From assembly GCA_963829995.1 (NCBI GenBank), contig CAWHKW010000004.1:310001-374000 (forward strand): a stretch of 64,000 nucleotides of DNA. Reading direction: 5' to 3'. Positions 25,569-35,159 of the stretch are shown here, piece by piece. The position numbers and the translations under genes are program-made. Within the stretch, counting starts at the first letter, position 1, and each line of letters starts with the position of its first letter. Below the pieces are notes generated by a model, which ran no database searches, was not told the DNA's origin, and was given only the letters and a program-made list of their open reading frames with translations. Origin of the DNA: JACCZX01 sp963829995. Lineage in GTDB: Bacteria > Pseudomonadota > Gammaproteobacteria > Burkholderiales > Burkholderiaceae_F.

Positions 25569-26964
25569 TGACGATAAAAAGCTTCTCGACTCTGGGGATG
25601 ATGCGCTTGTTCTCGACGAAGACGATCAAGTGATCTTCCGCCTGGATCGCAACATCATGATGCGCCATTAATACCTGCGCTTGCTCGCCGTGGCCGCGCA
25701 CAATCGCGCCGATCGTGGCGCCGCGCGGCATCTCCACCTGCTCGATCGTCTTGCCGATCACGCGCGAGCTGCGAGCGTCGCCGTGCACCACCAGCTCCAG
25801 CGCTTCGGCGCCAGCGCGGCGAAGCGAATGCGCCACCACGACGTCGCCACGGCGGGCAAAGCGCAGCAGCGCGGACATCGTCACGTATGACGGCGAAATG
25901 GCGATGTCGATCTGCCCTCCCTGCATCAGGTCCCCGTAACTTTTGCGATTGATCAACGAGATCACACGGCGTGCGCCGAGCCGCTTGGCGAGCAACGAGC
26001 TCATGATGTTGTTCTCGTCATCGTTGGTAAGCGCGACGAACAAGTCGGTGTCGGCCACGCCCTCTTGCATCAGCAACTCCTCATCAGTGCCGTCGCCCAG
26101 CAGCACCAATACATCGGCCGACACGTTCTGCGCCAGGTACTCGGCACGCTTCTTGTTGGCCTCGATGATCTTGACACTGCAGCGCTTGGCAATGTCGAGC
26201 CCCTCACCGGTATCGAGCGCACGCGCAAAGCTCAAGCCGATGTTGCCGCCGCCGGCGATCATCACGGTCCGCACGGGCTTGTCCATGCGCCGCAGTTCGT
26301 TCATCACCGCGCGCACATCGCGCGATGCAGCCAAAAAGAACACTTCATCGCCCGGCTGGATCATCGTGTCGCCATCGACTCCGACGCTGGCCTCGTTGCG
26401 AAACAAGGCCACGATGCGGGTATCGACCTTTGGGATGTGGCGCCGTAGTTCCTTGATCGGATGCGACACCAGTGGCCCGCCGGCGAACGCACGCACCGCG
26501 ATCAAGCTGGCGCGGCCATCGGCAAATTCGAGAACCTGCAAGGCTTCCGGAAAGTCAACCAGCTTCAGCAGATAGTCGGTTATCGTCTGTTCGGGAAAAA
26601 TCACCTGCGTCGCGCCGAACCCACCTTCGCCGATCAGATTCGGATGCTTTTGCAGCTCGGTGTTGCGTACGCGCGCGATCCGCGTCGGAATGTTGTACAG
26701 GTCGGCAGCGATCTTGCACGCCACCAGATTCGTTTCGTCGTAGGCGGTGACCGCAATGAGCATGTCCGCGTCATGCGCACCGCCCGCCTCCAGGATCGAC
26801 GGCAGCGCCGCATTACCCACCAATCCGCGCAGATCAAAGCGGTTCTGCAGCTCGGCGACGCGCGCACTGTCGGTGTCGATCACGGTGATGTCGTTGGCTT
26901 CGGAAACCAGCGCTTCGGCCACTGACGAACCGACCCTTCCGGCGCCAACGATGATAATTTTCAT
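25552..26964 (-). CDS. trkA: Trk potassium uptake regulatory subunit TrkA
   Basis: The protein of 470 residues has two tandem halves, each a TrkA-N NAD-binding domain followed by a TrkA-C ligand domain. The nucleotide motifs are IIIVGAGRVGSSVAEAL at the start and MIAGGGNIGLSFARAL near residue 235. It is a peripheral cytoplasmic protein that gates TrkH in response to NADH or ATP. The length is standard. It precedes trkH with a 17-base overlap, the usual order in this group. Confidence 0.93.
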   Translation of the reverse strand: MKIIIVGAGRVGSSVAEALVSEANDITVIDTDSARVAELQNRFDLRGLVGNAALPSILEAGGAHDADMLIAVTAYDETNLVACKIAADLYNIPTRIARVRNTELQKHPNLIGEGGFGATQVIFPEQTITDYLLKLVDFPEALQVLEFADGRASLIAVRAFAGGPLVSHPIKELRRHIPKVDTRIVALFRNEASVGVDGDTMIQPGDEVFFLAASRDVRAVMNELRRMDKPVRTVMIAGGGNIGLSFARALDTGEGLDIAKRCSVKIIEANKKRAEYLAQNVSADVLVLLGDGTDEELLMQEGVADTDLFVALTNDDENNIMSSLLAKRLGARRVISLINRKSYGDLMQGGQIDIAISPSYVTMSALLRFARRGDVVVAHSLRRAGAEALELVVHGDARSSRVIGKTIEQVEMPRGATIGAIVRGHGEQAQVLMAHHDVAIQAEDHLIVFVENKRIIPRVEKLFIVSAGFF

Positions 26965-27041
26965 GAAGGAAAGTGCAGTGACGAATGACGGCTAGCGTCG
27001 CATTGCCCTAACGTTCGCCTGGCCGCAGGCGCCGTCGGCGG

Positions 27042-27209
27042 TCAATCGTCCTTCGACTGTAGCGATTGCCAGAGGTCGACCAGCATCAGGCCAAGGCCGA
27101 TCAGAATGACAACGCCGAGCGAGATGTCCTTCAGCTTGAGCACCACCGGGACGAGAAAAGCGATCATCAGCGTGACTGCGACGATGCCCGCGACAATCTT
27201 GATCGGCAT
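27042..27209 (-). CDS. Small two-helix membrane protein, unknown
   Basis: A 55-residue protein starting MPIKIVAGIVAVTLMIAFLV with a second hydrophobic stretch, LGVVILIGLGLMLVDLW. It therefore probably crosses the inner membrane twice. The ATG at 27209 was chosen over the longer frame because the extra leader is cysteine/arginine-rich and overlaps the amidase end. It lies 22 bp after the amidase and 77 bp before trkA on the same strand. Function unknown. Confidence 0.6.
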   Translation of the reverse strand: MPIKIVAGIVAVTLMIAFLVPVVLKLKDISLGVVILIGLGLMLVDLWQSLQSKDD

Positions 27210-27231
27210 TTCTCGTCCTTCCGTCCGCTGC

Positions 27232-28566
27232 TCAGTGCGCCTGGACGCGCGAAACGAGCCAGCGCCCCGTGCGCAACAGGCGCGCATCATCATCGCGCCG
27301 GCCGACTAGCTGCACCCCCAGGGGCAACCCATTCGAGCCCGTCATCAATGGCAGGCTGAGCGCAGGCATTCCGCACAACGTCCAAAGGGTGCAAAACGCA
27401 GGGTCCCCGGTCGCTGCAAGTTTCGGCGCCGTTCCAGGCGCAGCCGGCGTCAGCACCGCGTCGAAGTGCGAAAACAACTCTCCGAACCCCTGGTTGAGGA
27501 TCGGAATTCGGGCGAGCGCTTTCTGGTAATCGAGCGCCCGCACTTCGCGCCCGCGTGCGAGCTGCCCGCGCAGCGACTCCGACAACCGGTCGCGTCCCTT
27601 CTCCCACTCGAGGTCGAGATTCGCGGCCATTTCCGCTTCCATGATGTCACGGTGCCAATCCCATGCCCCACGCAACGATTCCGGCAGCTCGTATTCCTCG
27701 CATTGGTCGCTGAGCATTCCGGCCAACTCGACAAATGCTTCGCGAGTCTCATCTTCCACACGCTCCCACACCGGCGTCTTGACGAACGCGAACCGCGGCG
27801 CTAACGGCGGCTCCTCAGCCGCCGTCTGAACGAACGGGATGCGCGCACGCGGCCGCGTGTCCGGGTCGCGTTCATCGTATCCCGTGAGCTGCTCGGCGAG
27901 TAGTGCGATGTCCTCGAGCGTGCGCGCGAACATGCCGACGTGGTCAAGCGTCCGCGAGAGTTTAAGAATGCCATGGCGCGAAATAAGTCCGTGCGTCGGC
28001 TTGAACCCAAACACGCCGCAGTATGCGGCCGGCCGGATCACCGACCCGTTGGTCTGGCTGCCGATTGCGAGCGGCACCATGCCCGCAGCCACCGCCGCGG
28101 CTGAGCCGGAGGATGAGCCGCCGGGCGTGTGCTCCGGGTTGTGCGGATTGCGTGTCTTACCGGGCGTATAGGTGGCGCATTCGGTAGTCACCGTCTTGCC
28201 CATGATTACCGCGCCTGCTGCGCGCAGCATCGATACCACGGTCGCGTCCCGGTCCGGTGTGCGCCCTGCGTGCAGCACCGTGCCGTCCTCGGTTGGCATG
28301 TCGGCCGTGTCAATGATGTCCTTGATGCCAACAGGAACGCCGTGCAACGGCCCGGTCGGCCGCCCCTCCATGCGATCGAGGTTGCGCGCGCGCGCCTGCG
28401 CGAGCGCATGTTCCGGATCGAGGAATTGCCAGGCCTGCACCTCCGGCTCGGCGGCATGGATCCGCCCCAGACAGGCCTCGACCAGCTGCTCCGAGCTGAT
28501 CGAGCCCTCGCGGATCGCGCGCGCCCCGTCGCTCGCACTCAGCCATTCAAGCCGCGCCGCGTCCAT
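27232..28566 (-). CDS. Amidase (amidase-signature family)
   Basis: The protein of 444 residues carries the amidase signature: GVPVGIKDI with catalytic lysine near residue 82, the glycine/serine motif PGGSSSGSAAAVAAG, and the nucleophile region SQTNGSVIRPAA with serine near 175. The Ser-cisSer-Lys triad appears complete, so the enzyme should hydrolyse a carboxamide to acid and ammonia. It starts three bases after the TRAP large permease stops. The shared operon suggests that the transporter imports the amide or a related acid. The substrate is not readable from sequence. Confidence 0.88.
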   Translation of the reverse strand: MDAARLEWLSASDGARAIREGSISSEQLVEACLGRIHAAEPEVQAWQFLDPEHALAQARARNLDRMEGRPTGPLHGVPVGIKDIIDTADMPTEDGTVLHAGRTPDRDATVVSMLRAAGAVIMGKTVTTECATYTPGKTRNPHNPEHTPGGSSSGSAAAVAAGMVPLAIGSQTNGSVIRPAAYCGVFGFKPTHGLISRHGILKLSRTLDHVGMFARTLEDIALLAEQLTGYDERDPDTRPRARIPFVQTAAEEPPLAPRFAFVKTPVWERVEDETREAFVELAGMLSDQCEEYELPESLRGAWDWHRDIMEAEMAANLDLEWEKGRDRLSESLRGQLARGREVRALDYQKALARIPILNQGFGELFSHFDAVLTPAAPGTAPKLAATGDPAFCTLWTLCGMPALSLPLMTGSNGLPLGVQLVGRRDDDARLLRTGRWLVSRVQAH

Positions 28567-28569
28567 CTA

Positions 28570-29916
28570 TCACCTGCTGTAAAGAACGCTGGGAAGCCAA
28601 AGCGTGATCTGCGGAAACACGTAAATCATCAGCATCGTCACCAGCACGATGTAGACGAACGGCATGCAACCGCTGAATATCTGCGTGAGCCGGACCGACG
28701 GCGGGCTGACACCCTTCAGGTAGTACGCCGCCATCGCCATCGGTGGCGACAGGAAGGCGGTCTGCAGGTTGATCGCCACCAGGATGCCGAACAGCATCGG
28801 ATCGATGCCGAAATGCGGCAGCAGCGGCAGGAAGATCGGCACGAAGATGATGATGATCTCGGTCCATTCCAGCGGCCAGCCGAGAATGAAGATGATGATC
28901 TGCGACAGCAGCAGGAACGTGATCGGATTCAGGTCCAGGCCGAGCACGAAATCCCTGATCACCACATTGCCGCCGAGGTAGGCGAAGATCGACGCGAAGG
29001 TCGCCGAGCCGACGAACAGCCAGCACACCATCGCCGAAGTGCGCGCGGTGAGGAACACGGATTCCCGCAATCTCCGCCAGCTGAGCGCACGGTAACCCGC
29101 CGCGAGCAGCATGGCGCCGAACGCCCCCACGGCGGCCGCTTCGGTCGGGGTCGCCAGCCCGAACATGATTGCGCCGAGTACCGACAGGATCAGCATCGCG
29201 AGCGGAAAAAACGACTTCGCCAGCATCACGATCACTTCGCGCGCGGCGACGTTGCTTTCGTCCTTTGGCAGCGGCGGGGCCAGATGCGGCTTGATGATTG
29301 CAAGGCCTACAACGTACAAGATGTACATGCCGGCAAGAAGGAAGCCGGGAATCATCGCCGCGGCATAGAGCTGAACCACCGAAATGCTTGCCACGGCGCC
29401 GTAGACAATCAGCATGATCGACGGCGGGATCAGGATCCCGAGACACCCGCCGGCACAGACCACGCCGGAAGCAAGGCGCGTGTCATAGCCAGCCTTGATC
29501 ATCTGCGGGAACGCGAGCATTCCCATCAGCGTCACCACTGCGCCAACGATGCCGGTCGCCGTCGCAAACAGTGCGCAGGTCGCCAGCGTCGCCACCGCGA
29601 GCGACCCGGGAACCCGCTTCAGCGCAAGTTGCAAGCTTCTGAACAGATTGTCGAGAATGTTCGCGCGCTCGACCAGGTAGCCCATCAGCAGGAACAGTGG
29701 GATCGACACCAGCGCATCGTTGTTGAGCACGGTGAAGGTGTTCTGCGTCAGCAGGTAGAACACGCGGTTGTCGAAAAAGTCCGTCCCCGCCTGGTAGTAC
29801 GCGTAATAGCCGAACCCCACGCCGAGCGCCATCAAGGTGAACGCAACCGGGAAGCCGATCATGATCACGAAGACCAGAATCCCCATCATGACCAACGCAA
29901 GTACCGGGTCGCTCAT
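28570..29916 (-). CDS. TRAP transporter large permease subunit (DctM family)
   Basis: The protein of 448 residues has about 12 membrane segments and typical DctM stretches such as IVGAVVTLMGMLAFPQMIKAG and GILIPPSIMLIVYG. It is the sodium-driven transport subunit of a tripartite ATP-independent periplasmic system. The ATG overlaps the stop of the small subunit by four bases. The middle element of the operon receptor - small subunit - large subunit - amidase points to uptake of an organic acid or amide. Confidence 0.92.
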   Translation of the reverse strand: MSDPVLALVMMGILVFVIMIGFPVAFTLMALGVGFGYYAYYQAGTDFFDNRVFYLLTQNTFTVLNNDALVSIPLFLLMGYLVERANILDNLFRSLQLALKRVPGSLAVATLATCALFATATGIVGAVVTLMGMLAFPQMIKAGYDTRLASGVVCAGGCLGILIPPSIMLIVYGAVASISVVQLYAAAMIPGFLLAGMYILYVVGLAIIKPHLAPPLPKDESNVAAREVIVMLAKSFFPLAMLILSVLGAIMFGLATPTEAAAVGAFGAMLLAAGYRALSWRRLRESVFLTARTSAMVCWLFVGSATFASIFAYLGGNVVIRDFVLGLDLNPITFLLLSQIIIFILGWPLEWTEIIIIFVPIFLPLLPHFGIDPMLFGILVAINLQTAFLSPPMAMAAYYLKGVSPPSVRLTQIFSGCMPFVYIVLVTMLMIYVFPQITLWLPSVLYSR

Positions 29917-30515
29917 CGCGCTGCTCCTGGCGCCGTCTGCGGTGCAACTTCCTGCGCGTGTTGCGCCAGGATCTGTTTCTCGAGTTCCTCGACGTCATGC
30001 AGCCGCCCTGCCCAGCGGCCTTCGCGCAGACACAGCACACAGCGCAGGACCTCGGCAAAGCCCTGCAGCACCATCAACCCAGCGCCGACCGAAATCATCA
30101 TCTTCAGCGGCCAGATCGGCACGCCGGCCGGACTGTTGACGCTGACCTCGCGCAGCCGCATCGACTCGATCCCGTAACCCCAGCCGGCGACGACGAGGGC
30201 AAGGATGCCGGGAAAGAAGAACAGCACATAAAGCGTCAGTTCGACAACCGCCTGGGTGCGCTCGGACCACAGCCGGTAGAACATGTCGGCCCGCACGTGA
30301 CCGCCGCGCGACAGCGTGTACGCGCCGGCCATGTAGAAGACCGCACCGTACAGCATGTAGCTCATGTCGAACGCCCAACTGGTCGGCTCGCCGAGCGCGT
30401 AACGCACGAACACCTCGTAGCAGGTGCCGAACGTGAGGATCATGATGCACCAGGCAAACGCGTGCCCGACGGTCTTGTTCAGCTGGTCAACTGTGTAGAT
30501 GAATCGCTGAATCAT
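29913..30515 (-). CDS. TRAP transporter small permease subunit (DctQ family)
   Basis: The protein of 200 residues has four hydrophobic segments, including the N-terminal AFAWCIMILTFGTCYEVF and ALGEPTSWAFDMSYMLYGA, the latter being the conserved W-xx-D/E region of DctQ proteins. It pairs with the large subunit to form the membrane complex. The C-terminus has a basic cytoplasmic tail. It lies about 80 bp downstream of the receptor gene and overlaps the large subunit gene by four bases. Confidence 0.9.
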   Translation of the reverse strand: MIQRFIYTVDQLNKTVGHAFAWCIMILTFGTCYEVFVRYALGEPTSWAFDMSYMLYGAVFYMAGAYTLSRGGHVRADMFYRLWSERTQAVVELTLYVLFFFPGILALVVAGWGYGIESMRLREVSVNSPAGVPIWPLKMMISVGAGLMVLQGFAEVLRCVLCLREGRWAGRLHDVEELEKQILAQHAQEVAPQTAPGAAR

Positions 30516-30595
30516 CGGTTACTTTAATTCGGAAAAGAAAATGGGGCGACACCCGCAGGTGACGCCCCAGACGTCGTCAATACTGTGCGCCCGGT

Positions 30596-31765
30596 TCAGA
30601 CCGGGATCTTGCTCTTGAAGACGTGCTCGTAGCCGAGTCTGTAGTCCGCTTCATTGACGAACATGTAATAGGCGACGCGCTTCGCGAACGCACGCTGCGA
30701 TTCGACCACCTTGGCGAAGAACGGGTCCTCGTCCGAAAGCCTCTTGGTCAGGACGTCCCAGGCCTTGAGCTGCTCGGCCATGATCGACTTCGGCGTCCGG
30801 ATCACATTGACTTTGTGTTTGTCCCTCAGGATTTGCAGGTCGCGCGAGTAGTTATCCATCGCGGTCCACCAGTTCGCTGAGCTGGTGGCCTCGGCGCCAT
30901 ATTGCATGATCGCCTGCAGATCCTTCGGGATGGAGGCCCACTTTTTCTTGTTGATGGCGATCTCGAAGAACTCCATCGCCTGGTGGTAGCTGCCCATCAT
31001 GTAGTTCTTGATCACGTCTTGCGCGCCAAAGCGCATGTCGGAGGTCGGGTTGTTGAACTCGAAGGCGTCGATCACGCCTTTTTCAAGCGCCGGGATGATC
31101 TCGCCACCCGGAAGCTGGGTCACTTTCGCGCCCATCTCCTGGAACAGGTCCGCGGCCAGGCCGACGGTGCGGTATTTGAGTCCCTTCAGTTCCTTGGCGT
31201 CCTTGATCTCATTCTTGAACCAGCCGAGCGGCTGGGTCGGCATCGGCATTACGAAAAAGCCGACCACATCGAGATTGATCTTCTGTAGCAACTCGTTGTA
31301 GAGCTGCTGGCCGCCACCCCGGTGGATCCACGCCAGCGTCTGGTGCGCATCCATGCCGTTGATCGGGCCCGAGCCAAACAGTGAAGCGATCTTGCTCTTG
31401 CCGTACCAGTACACCGGCACGCTGTGGCTGGCATCCAGCACGCCCTTGCTGGTCGCATCCATTACCTCGAACGGCTTCACCACTGCGCCGCCCAACAGAT
31501 AGTCGATGCGCAGGCGACCGCCAGCCATCTCGTTGACGCGCTTAACGTACTCCTCGGCCATCTCGTTGAAGATGTCCTTGGCGCCCCACGCGCCCTGCAT
31601 CTTGATCACGATCGGCGACTGGGACTTGGCGATCATCGGAAAACCGGCGATCGCGGCGCCGCCGGCCGCGGCTAAACCGGTCACGAAGTTCCGGCGCGCG
31701 GGTTTGACGCTGCCCGTTTGTACGGCGACGGGGTGTTCCATGGTCTTGCTCACGTCATTGCTCAT
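30596..31765 (-). CDS. TRAP transporter substrate-binding protein (DctP family)
   Basis: The protein of 389 residues has an extended N-region with a twin-arginine-like motif (ARRNFVTGLAAAGGAAIAG), so it may be exported folded by Tat. The mature part has DctP features such as KGVLDASHSVPVYWYGKS and GLKYRTVGLAADLFQEMGA, the latter containing the arginine that binds the ligand carboxylate. The ATG at 31765 has AGGAG eight bases upstream; the longer frame from 31792 lacks support. The 150-bp region upstream probably holds the operon promoter. Confidence 0.9.
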   Translation of the reverse strand: MSNDVSKTMEHPVAVQTGSVKPARRNFVTGLAAAGGAAIAGFPMIAKSQSPIVIKMQGAWGAKDIFNEMAEEYVKRVNEMAGGRLRIDYLLGGAVVKPFEVMDATSKGVLDASHSVPVYWYGKSKIASLFGSGPINGMDAHQTLAWIHRGGGQQLYNELLQKINLDVVGFFVMPMPTQPLGWFKNEIKDAKELKGLKYRTVGLAADLFQEMGAKVTQLPGGEIIPALEKGVIDAFEFNNPTSDMRFGAQDVIKNYMMGSYHQAMEFFEIAINKKKWASIPKDLQAIMQYGAEATSSANWWTAMDNYSRDLQILRDKHKVNVIRTPKSIMAEQLKAWDVLTKRLSDEDPFFAKVVESQRAFAKRVAYYMFVNEADYRLGYEHVFKSKIPV

Positions 31766-31943
31766 TTGGCTGGCTCCTACTGAAAAGGGCACGCTGTGGA
31801 GATATCGGATGGAGTATCGACGCGGCGGGTCCGTTGTTTTACGACCTCTAGCTTGGGCGTTACACGAATGCGGTAGGCCATGGTAATCGCTGTCCTGGGG
31901 CGAAGCAATCCCACCGGGTAGAAATCACTAGTCGACCGCTGGT

Positions 31944-32735
31944 TCAGTCGTCGTACTCGTTGCTCTGGCTGGAATAAACCGCAGGCTCGGGGCGCACGGT
32001 CGGCAGTTCATGCGTGCTCGGCACTTCGTCCGCCACGCGTTCGTTGCGACGCCCGCCGCGGGACAGTTCGATGCCCAATTGCTTTAGTTTGCGATACAGA
32101 TGGGTGCGCTCCAGACCCGCACGATCGGCGACGCGCGTCATGCTGTAGCTCTCTCGTGCCAGGTGATACTCGAAGTACACCCGCTCAAACTGATCGCGCG
32201 CGTCGCGCAACGGTTGGTCGAGCGCAACCCCGTTTTGCTCGGCGGCGACGTTAAGTTCAGCATGCTTGACCGCGTCTGCAGCGACCGCGTCGACTGCGTT
32301 AGCAGCACTGTGAGGAGCTGCCACGGCCGTAAGCGCCGTGGGCGCCGCCATCTTGAGGTTGCGCATCACTCGACCGCGCTCGAGGCCCGAGCGCACGGCA
32401 GATAACAGGCGCGTCATCGCGATCGGCTTCTCCAGGAACTCCAGCGCGCCGAAGCGCGTGGCTTCGACCGCCGTGTCAATCGTTGCGTGGCCGGACATCA
32501 TGATGACTGGCATCGTCAACTGGCCGCTCGACGCCCACTCCTTCAACAAAGTCACGCCATCGGTGTCGGGCATCCAGATATCGAGCAGCACGAGATCCAG
32601 CTCTTCACGCAGGCGCGCGGAGCGGGCCGCCGCTGCGTTCTCGGCCGTCAGCACAGCGTGACCTTCGTCGGCCAGAATCTCCGACAGCAACTCGCGAATG
32701 CCGATTTCGTCGTCGACGACGAGGATGTTAGCCAT
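31944..32735 (-). CDS. ntrX: NtrX-like response regulator (receiver + Fis-type HTH, no AAA+ domain)
   Basis: The protein of 263 residues has a receiver domain (residues 1-120; DDE at 8-10, phosphoacceptor in LDIWMPD, lysine in LEKPI). An alanine-rich linker of about 50 residues follows, then a Fis-type helix-turn-helix (MTRVADRAGLERTHLYRKLKQLGI). The central sigma54 ATPase domain of classical NtrX is missing, and the length confirms the absence. The shortened form is known in betaproteobacteria. It follows its kinase ntrY by 63 bp. It probably acts as an ordinary activator or repressor rather than on sigma54 polymerase. Confidence 0.82.
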   Translation of the reverse strand: MANILVVDDEIGIRELLSEILADEGHAVLTAENAAAARSARLREELDLVLLDIWMPDTDGVTLLKEWASSGQLTMPVIMMSGHATIDTAVEATRFGALEFLEKPIAMTRLLSAVRSGLERGRVMRNLKMAAPTALTAVAAPHSAANAVDAVAADAVKHAELNVAAEQNGVALDQPLRDARDQFERVYFEYHLARESYSMTRVADRAGLERTHLYRKLKQLGIELSRGGRRNERVADEVPSTHELPTVRPEPAVYSSQSNEYDD

Positions 32736-32798
32736 AGCCGATCAAGAATTTGTGCAACGAGCCGCAAGCTTACGCTGCGCGCAGTCACCCCCCAAACG

Positions 32799-35159
32799 TC
32801 AAGCCGCGTGCAACGCCGGCGCTGCGCTGACTTCGGTAAGCCGGCGAAAGACGATCGTAACGATTGCACCGCTGCTTTGCCCAGCGCCACCGCGATTGAC
32901 AACCTCGATGCGCGCACCGTGCTCGTCGACGATTTTCTTCACCATTGCGAGGCCCAGCCCGGTGCCGCTGGATTTAGTGGTGACATAAGGCTCGAATGCG
33001 CGGCGCAGTATGTTTGCCGGAAAGCCCGGCCCGTTGTCTTCGACGGCCAGCCGCACCGCGCGGGCTTTGGTGTTTGCTTCCTCGATCTCGACGAGCTCCG
33101 TGCGTACGTGAATGCGCGCGTCGGGGCGGCCGGCCAGCGCGTCCTGCGAATTGACCAGCAGGTTATGAATGACCTGCCGCAACTGCGTCGCATCGCCTTC
33201 GATCAGCGGCAAGCCAGGCCGTAGCGAAAGCTGGATCGCGCCACTGCCCGCCTCGGCGCCATACAGCGCCGCAACCTCTTCAACCAGCGTGTTCAAAGCG
33301 AGCGGCGACAGCCGCGCCGGCGGCACGCGCGCGTAATCGCGAAAGTCATCCACCATGCGCTTCATCGAGGTGACCTGGTTGACGATGGTCGACGTTCCCC
33401 GCTTCAACACATCGGCATCGGGCAGCGACAGTTTTTCTATCAGCTTCATCTGCAGCCGCTCCGCCGCCAGCTGGATCGGCGTGAGTGGGTTTTTGATTTC
33501 GTGCGCCAACCGGCGCGCCACTTCACCCCACGCCAATGCGCGCTGCGCCGAAATCACTTGCGTGATGTCGTCGAACACCACGACGTACCCCAGCCCGTCA
33601 TCGAGCGGCAGGCGCGAACCACGCGCCAGCAACATCAGCGGCTCCCCCGCAGGGTTCGGCCGGTTCATCCTGTTGAACTCGGGCGCCGATACCACAGCCC
33701 GCTTGACTTCGACCTGCTGCTGCCACGAGTCCTTCGGTGACGCGGTCAGCGCGTGGTCGGCAAACGCAGTGGCGAGTGCCGAAGCGAGCGCCGCATCGAT
33801 CTCATTCAGCGGCCGATCGGTTTGCTGCATCAACGAATGACCCAGGATGCGCGACGCGCCGTGGTTGGCCGTGACCAGGTGGAAATCCTTGTTCAGAACG
33901 ATGACGCCTGCCGACAGATTGGCCAGCACACGCTCCAAATAGGTCTTCGCATTTTCGACTTCGCGCTGCTTGGTTTCGACCTGGTCGCGCGCTTCGGTCA
34001 GCTGCCGCGTCATCGCGTTGAACGATTGCGTCAGCACGTTCAGTTCATCGTTGCCTGGGAATTCGCGCACTTGCCGATAGTCGCCTTCAGCTACGGCTTT
34101 CGTGCCTTCGGCGACTTGCAATAGCGGTGCGGTCATCGAGCTTGCGAGCAAAACGCTCGACGCAATCGCGGCGAAAATGGAAAGCAACAACGTCAGCGTC
34201 AGCGTCAACCCGTAAATGGTTTGCAACCCCTGGCGCGCGAGCGATAGCTCCTGATATTCGCGATATCCGTTTTGCAGCGCCTCCGCATTTGCCGCGATCG
34301 TCGGTGGAACCGGCTGAATCAGCTGCAGAAAGTGCGACTCGCTGGGCGGCACGATGCTGCCGAACCCCGCCCCAGCCTTCGCGTCGTCGCTGGCCCCGGA
34401 CTTGGAGGAAGCCACGCCCCCGGCGAGCAGCGGACCCGGCGCCGGTATCGGAACGATCACGCGCGCGCGCAAGCCGTTGCGCGCTTCGATGGCGCCCGCC
34501 TCCCCCTCGATCGTCGCAAAAATCAGGCGGTCCCTCGCCTGACGCAGCTCGCCGGCGGTCGGAATTTCGGGTATCAGTTCGGACAACCGCGAACCACTTG
34601 CCCCGATCAGCTGCCCGCCGCCGCTCACGACCAACGCGTCCTGCACTCCGCCCTGCTCGCGCAATCGATTCAATTGCGAAAGCTGCGCAGACTCGGGCAC
34701 ATCCGATAGCTCGAGCGCCCAGCTACGCGCCTTCGCGCTGACGTCGTCTTTCAGGTTGTCGAGTGCGGCGCGGCCCAGCGTCAGACCGGAATCGAGCGCG
34801 CGATCGACGCGCACGTCGAACCAGGACTCGATCGAGCGCGACAAAAACTGCGTTGAAACGATATAGATCAGCACGCCCGGCAATACGCCCATAAGCGCGA
34901 ACGCGATCGTGAACCGCATCATCATCCGCGCGCCGAACTGGTTGGCGCGAAGCCGCACTACCAGGCGGCGGATCAACGCCAGCACCAGCACGAACAGCAG
35001 CGCCGCGATGACGCCGTTGATTCCCAAAAGCAGAGGATAGTTGCGCTCGAAAAACGCGGTGTTGCCGCTCGCCGACGCCAACAGGAACAGCAACACGCCA
35101 CCGATCGCCAAGGCAGCGAGCAGGCCATAGCGAAGGACGCGCGGCATCTGGCTTAGCAT
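32799..35159 (-). CDS. ntrY: NtrY-like sensor histidine kinase
   Basis: The kinase of 786 residues has three to four N-terminal membrane segments (about 8-30, 42-65, 85-110), a long periplasmic region and a further segment near 325-350. A HAMP linker (VAEGTKAVAEGDYRQVREFP) follows, then a PAS domain (VLANLSAGVIVLNKDFHLV). The catalytic core has the H-box HEIKNPLTPIQLAAERL, the N-box LLVNSQDAL and the G-boxes NGPGFP and GTGLGLAMV. The start abuts the DUF4390 stop. The NtrYX pair regulates nitrogen or redox-linked metabolism in related bacteria. Confidence 0.88.
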   Translation of the reverse strand: MLSQMPRVLRYGLLAALAIGGVLLFLLASASGNTAFFERNYPLLLGINGVIAALLFVLVLALIRRLVVRLRANQFGARMMMRFTIAFALMGVLPGVLIYIVSTQFLSRSIESWFDVRVDRALDSGLTLGRAALDNLKDDVSAKARSWALELSDVPESAQLSQLNRLREQGGVQDALVVSGGGQLIGASGSRLSELIPEIPTAGELRQARDRLIFATIEGEAGAIEARNGLRARVIVPIPAPGPLLAGGVASSKSGASDDAKAGAGFGSIVPPSESHFLQLIQPVPPTIAANAEALQNGYREYQELSLARQGLQTIYGLTLTLTLLLSIFAAIASSVLLASSMTAPLLQVAEGTKAVAEGDYRQVREFPGNDELNVLTQSFNAMTRQLTEARDQVETKQREVENAKTYLERVLANLSAGVIVLNKDFHLVTANHGASRILGHSLMQQTDRPLNEIDAALASALATAFADHALTASPKDSWQQQVEVKRAVVSAPEFNRMNRPNPAGEPLMLLARGSRLPLDDGLGYVVVFDDITQVISAQRALAWGEVARRLAHEIKNPLTPIQLAAERLQMKLIEKLSLPDADVLKRGTSTIVNQVTSMKRMVDDFRDYARVPPARLSPLALNTLVEEVAALYGAEAGSGAIQLSLRPGLPLIEGDATQLRQVIHNLLVNSQDALAGRPDARIHVRTELVEIEEANTKARAVRLAVEDNGPGFPANILRRAFEPYVTTKSSGTGLGLAMVKKIVDEHGARIEVVNRGGAGQSSGAIVTIVFRRLTEVSAAPALHAA

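Noticed and set aside
28129..30177. A 682-codon open frame on the plus strand
   Set aside because: It is antisense to the amidase and TRAP genes, is arginine/histidine-rich, has no motif and arises from GC-rich third positions.
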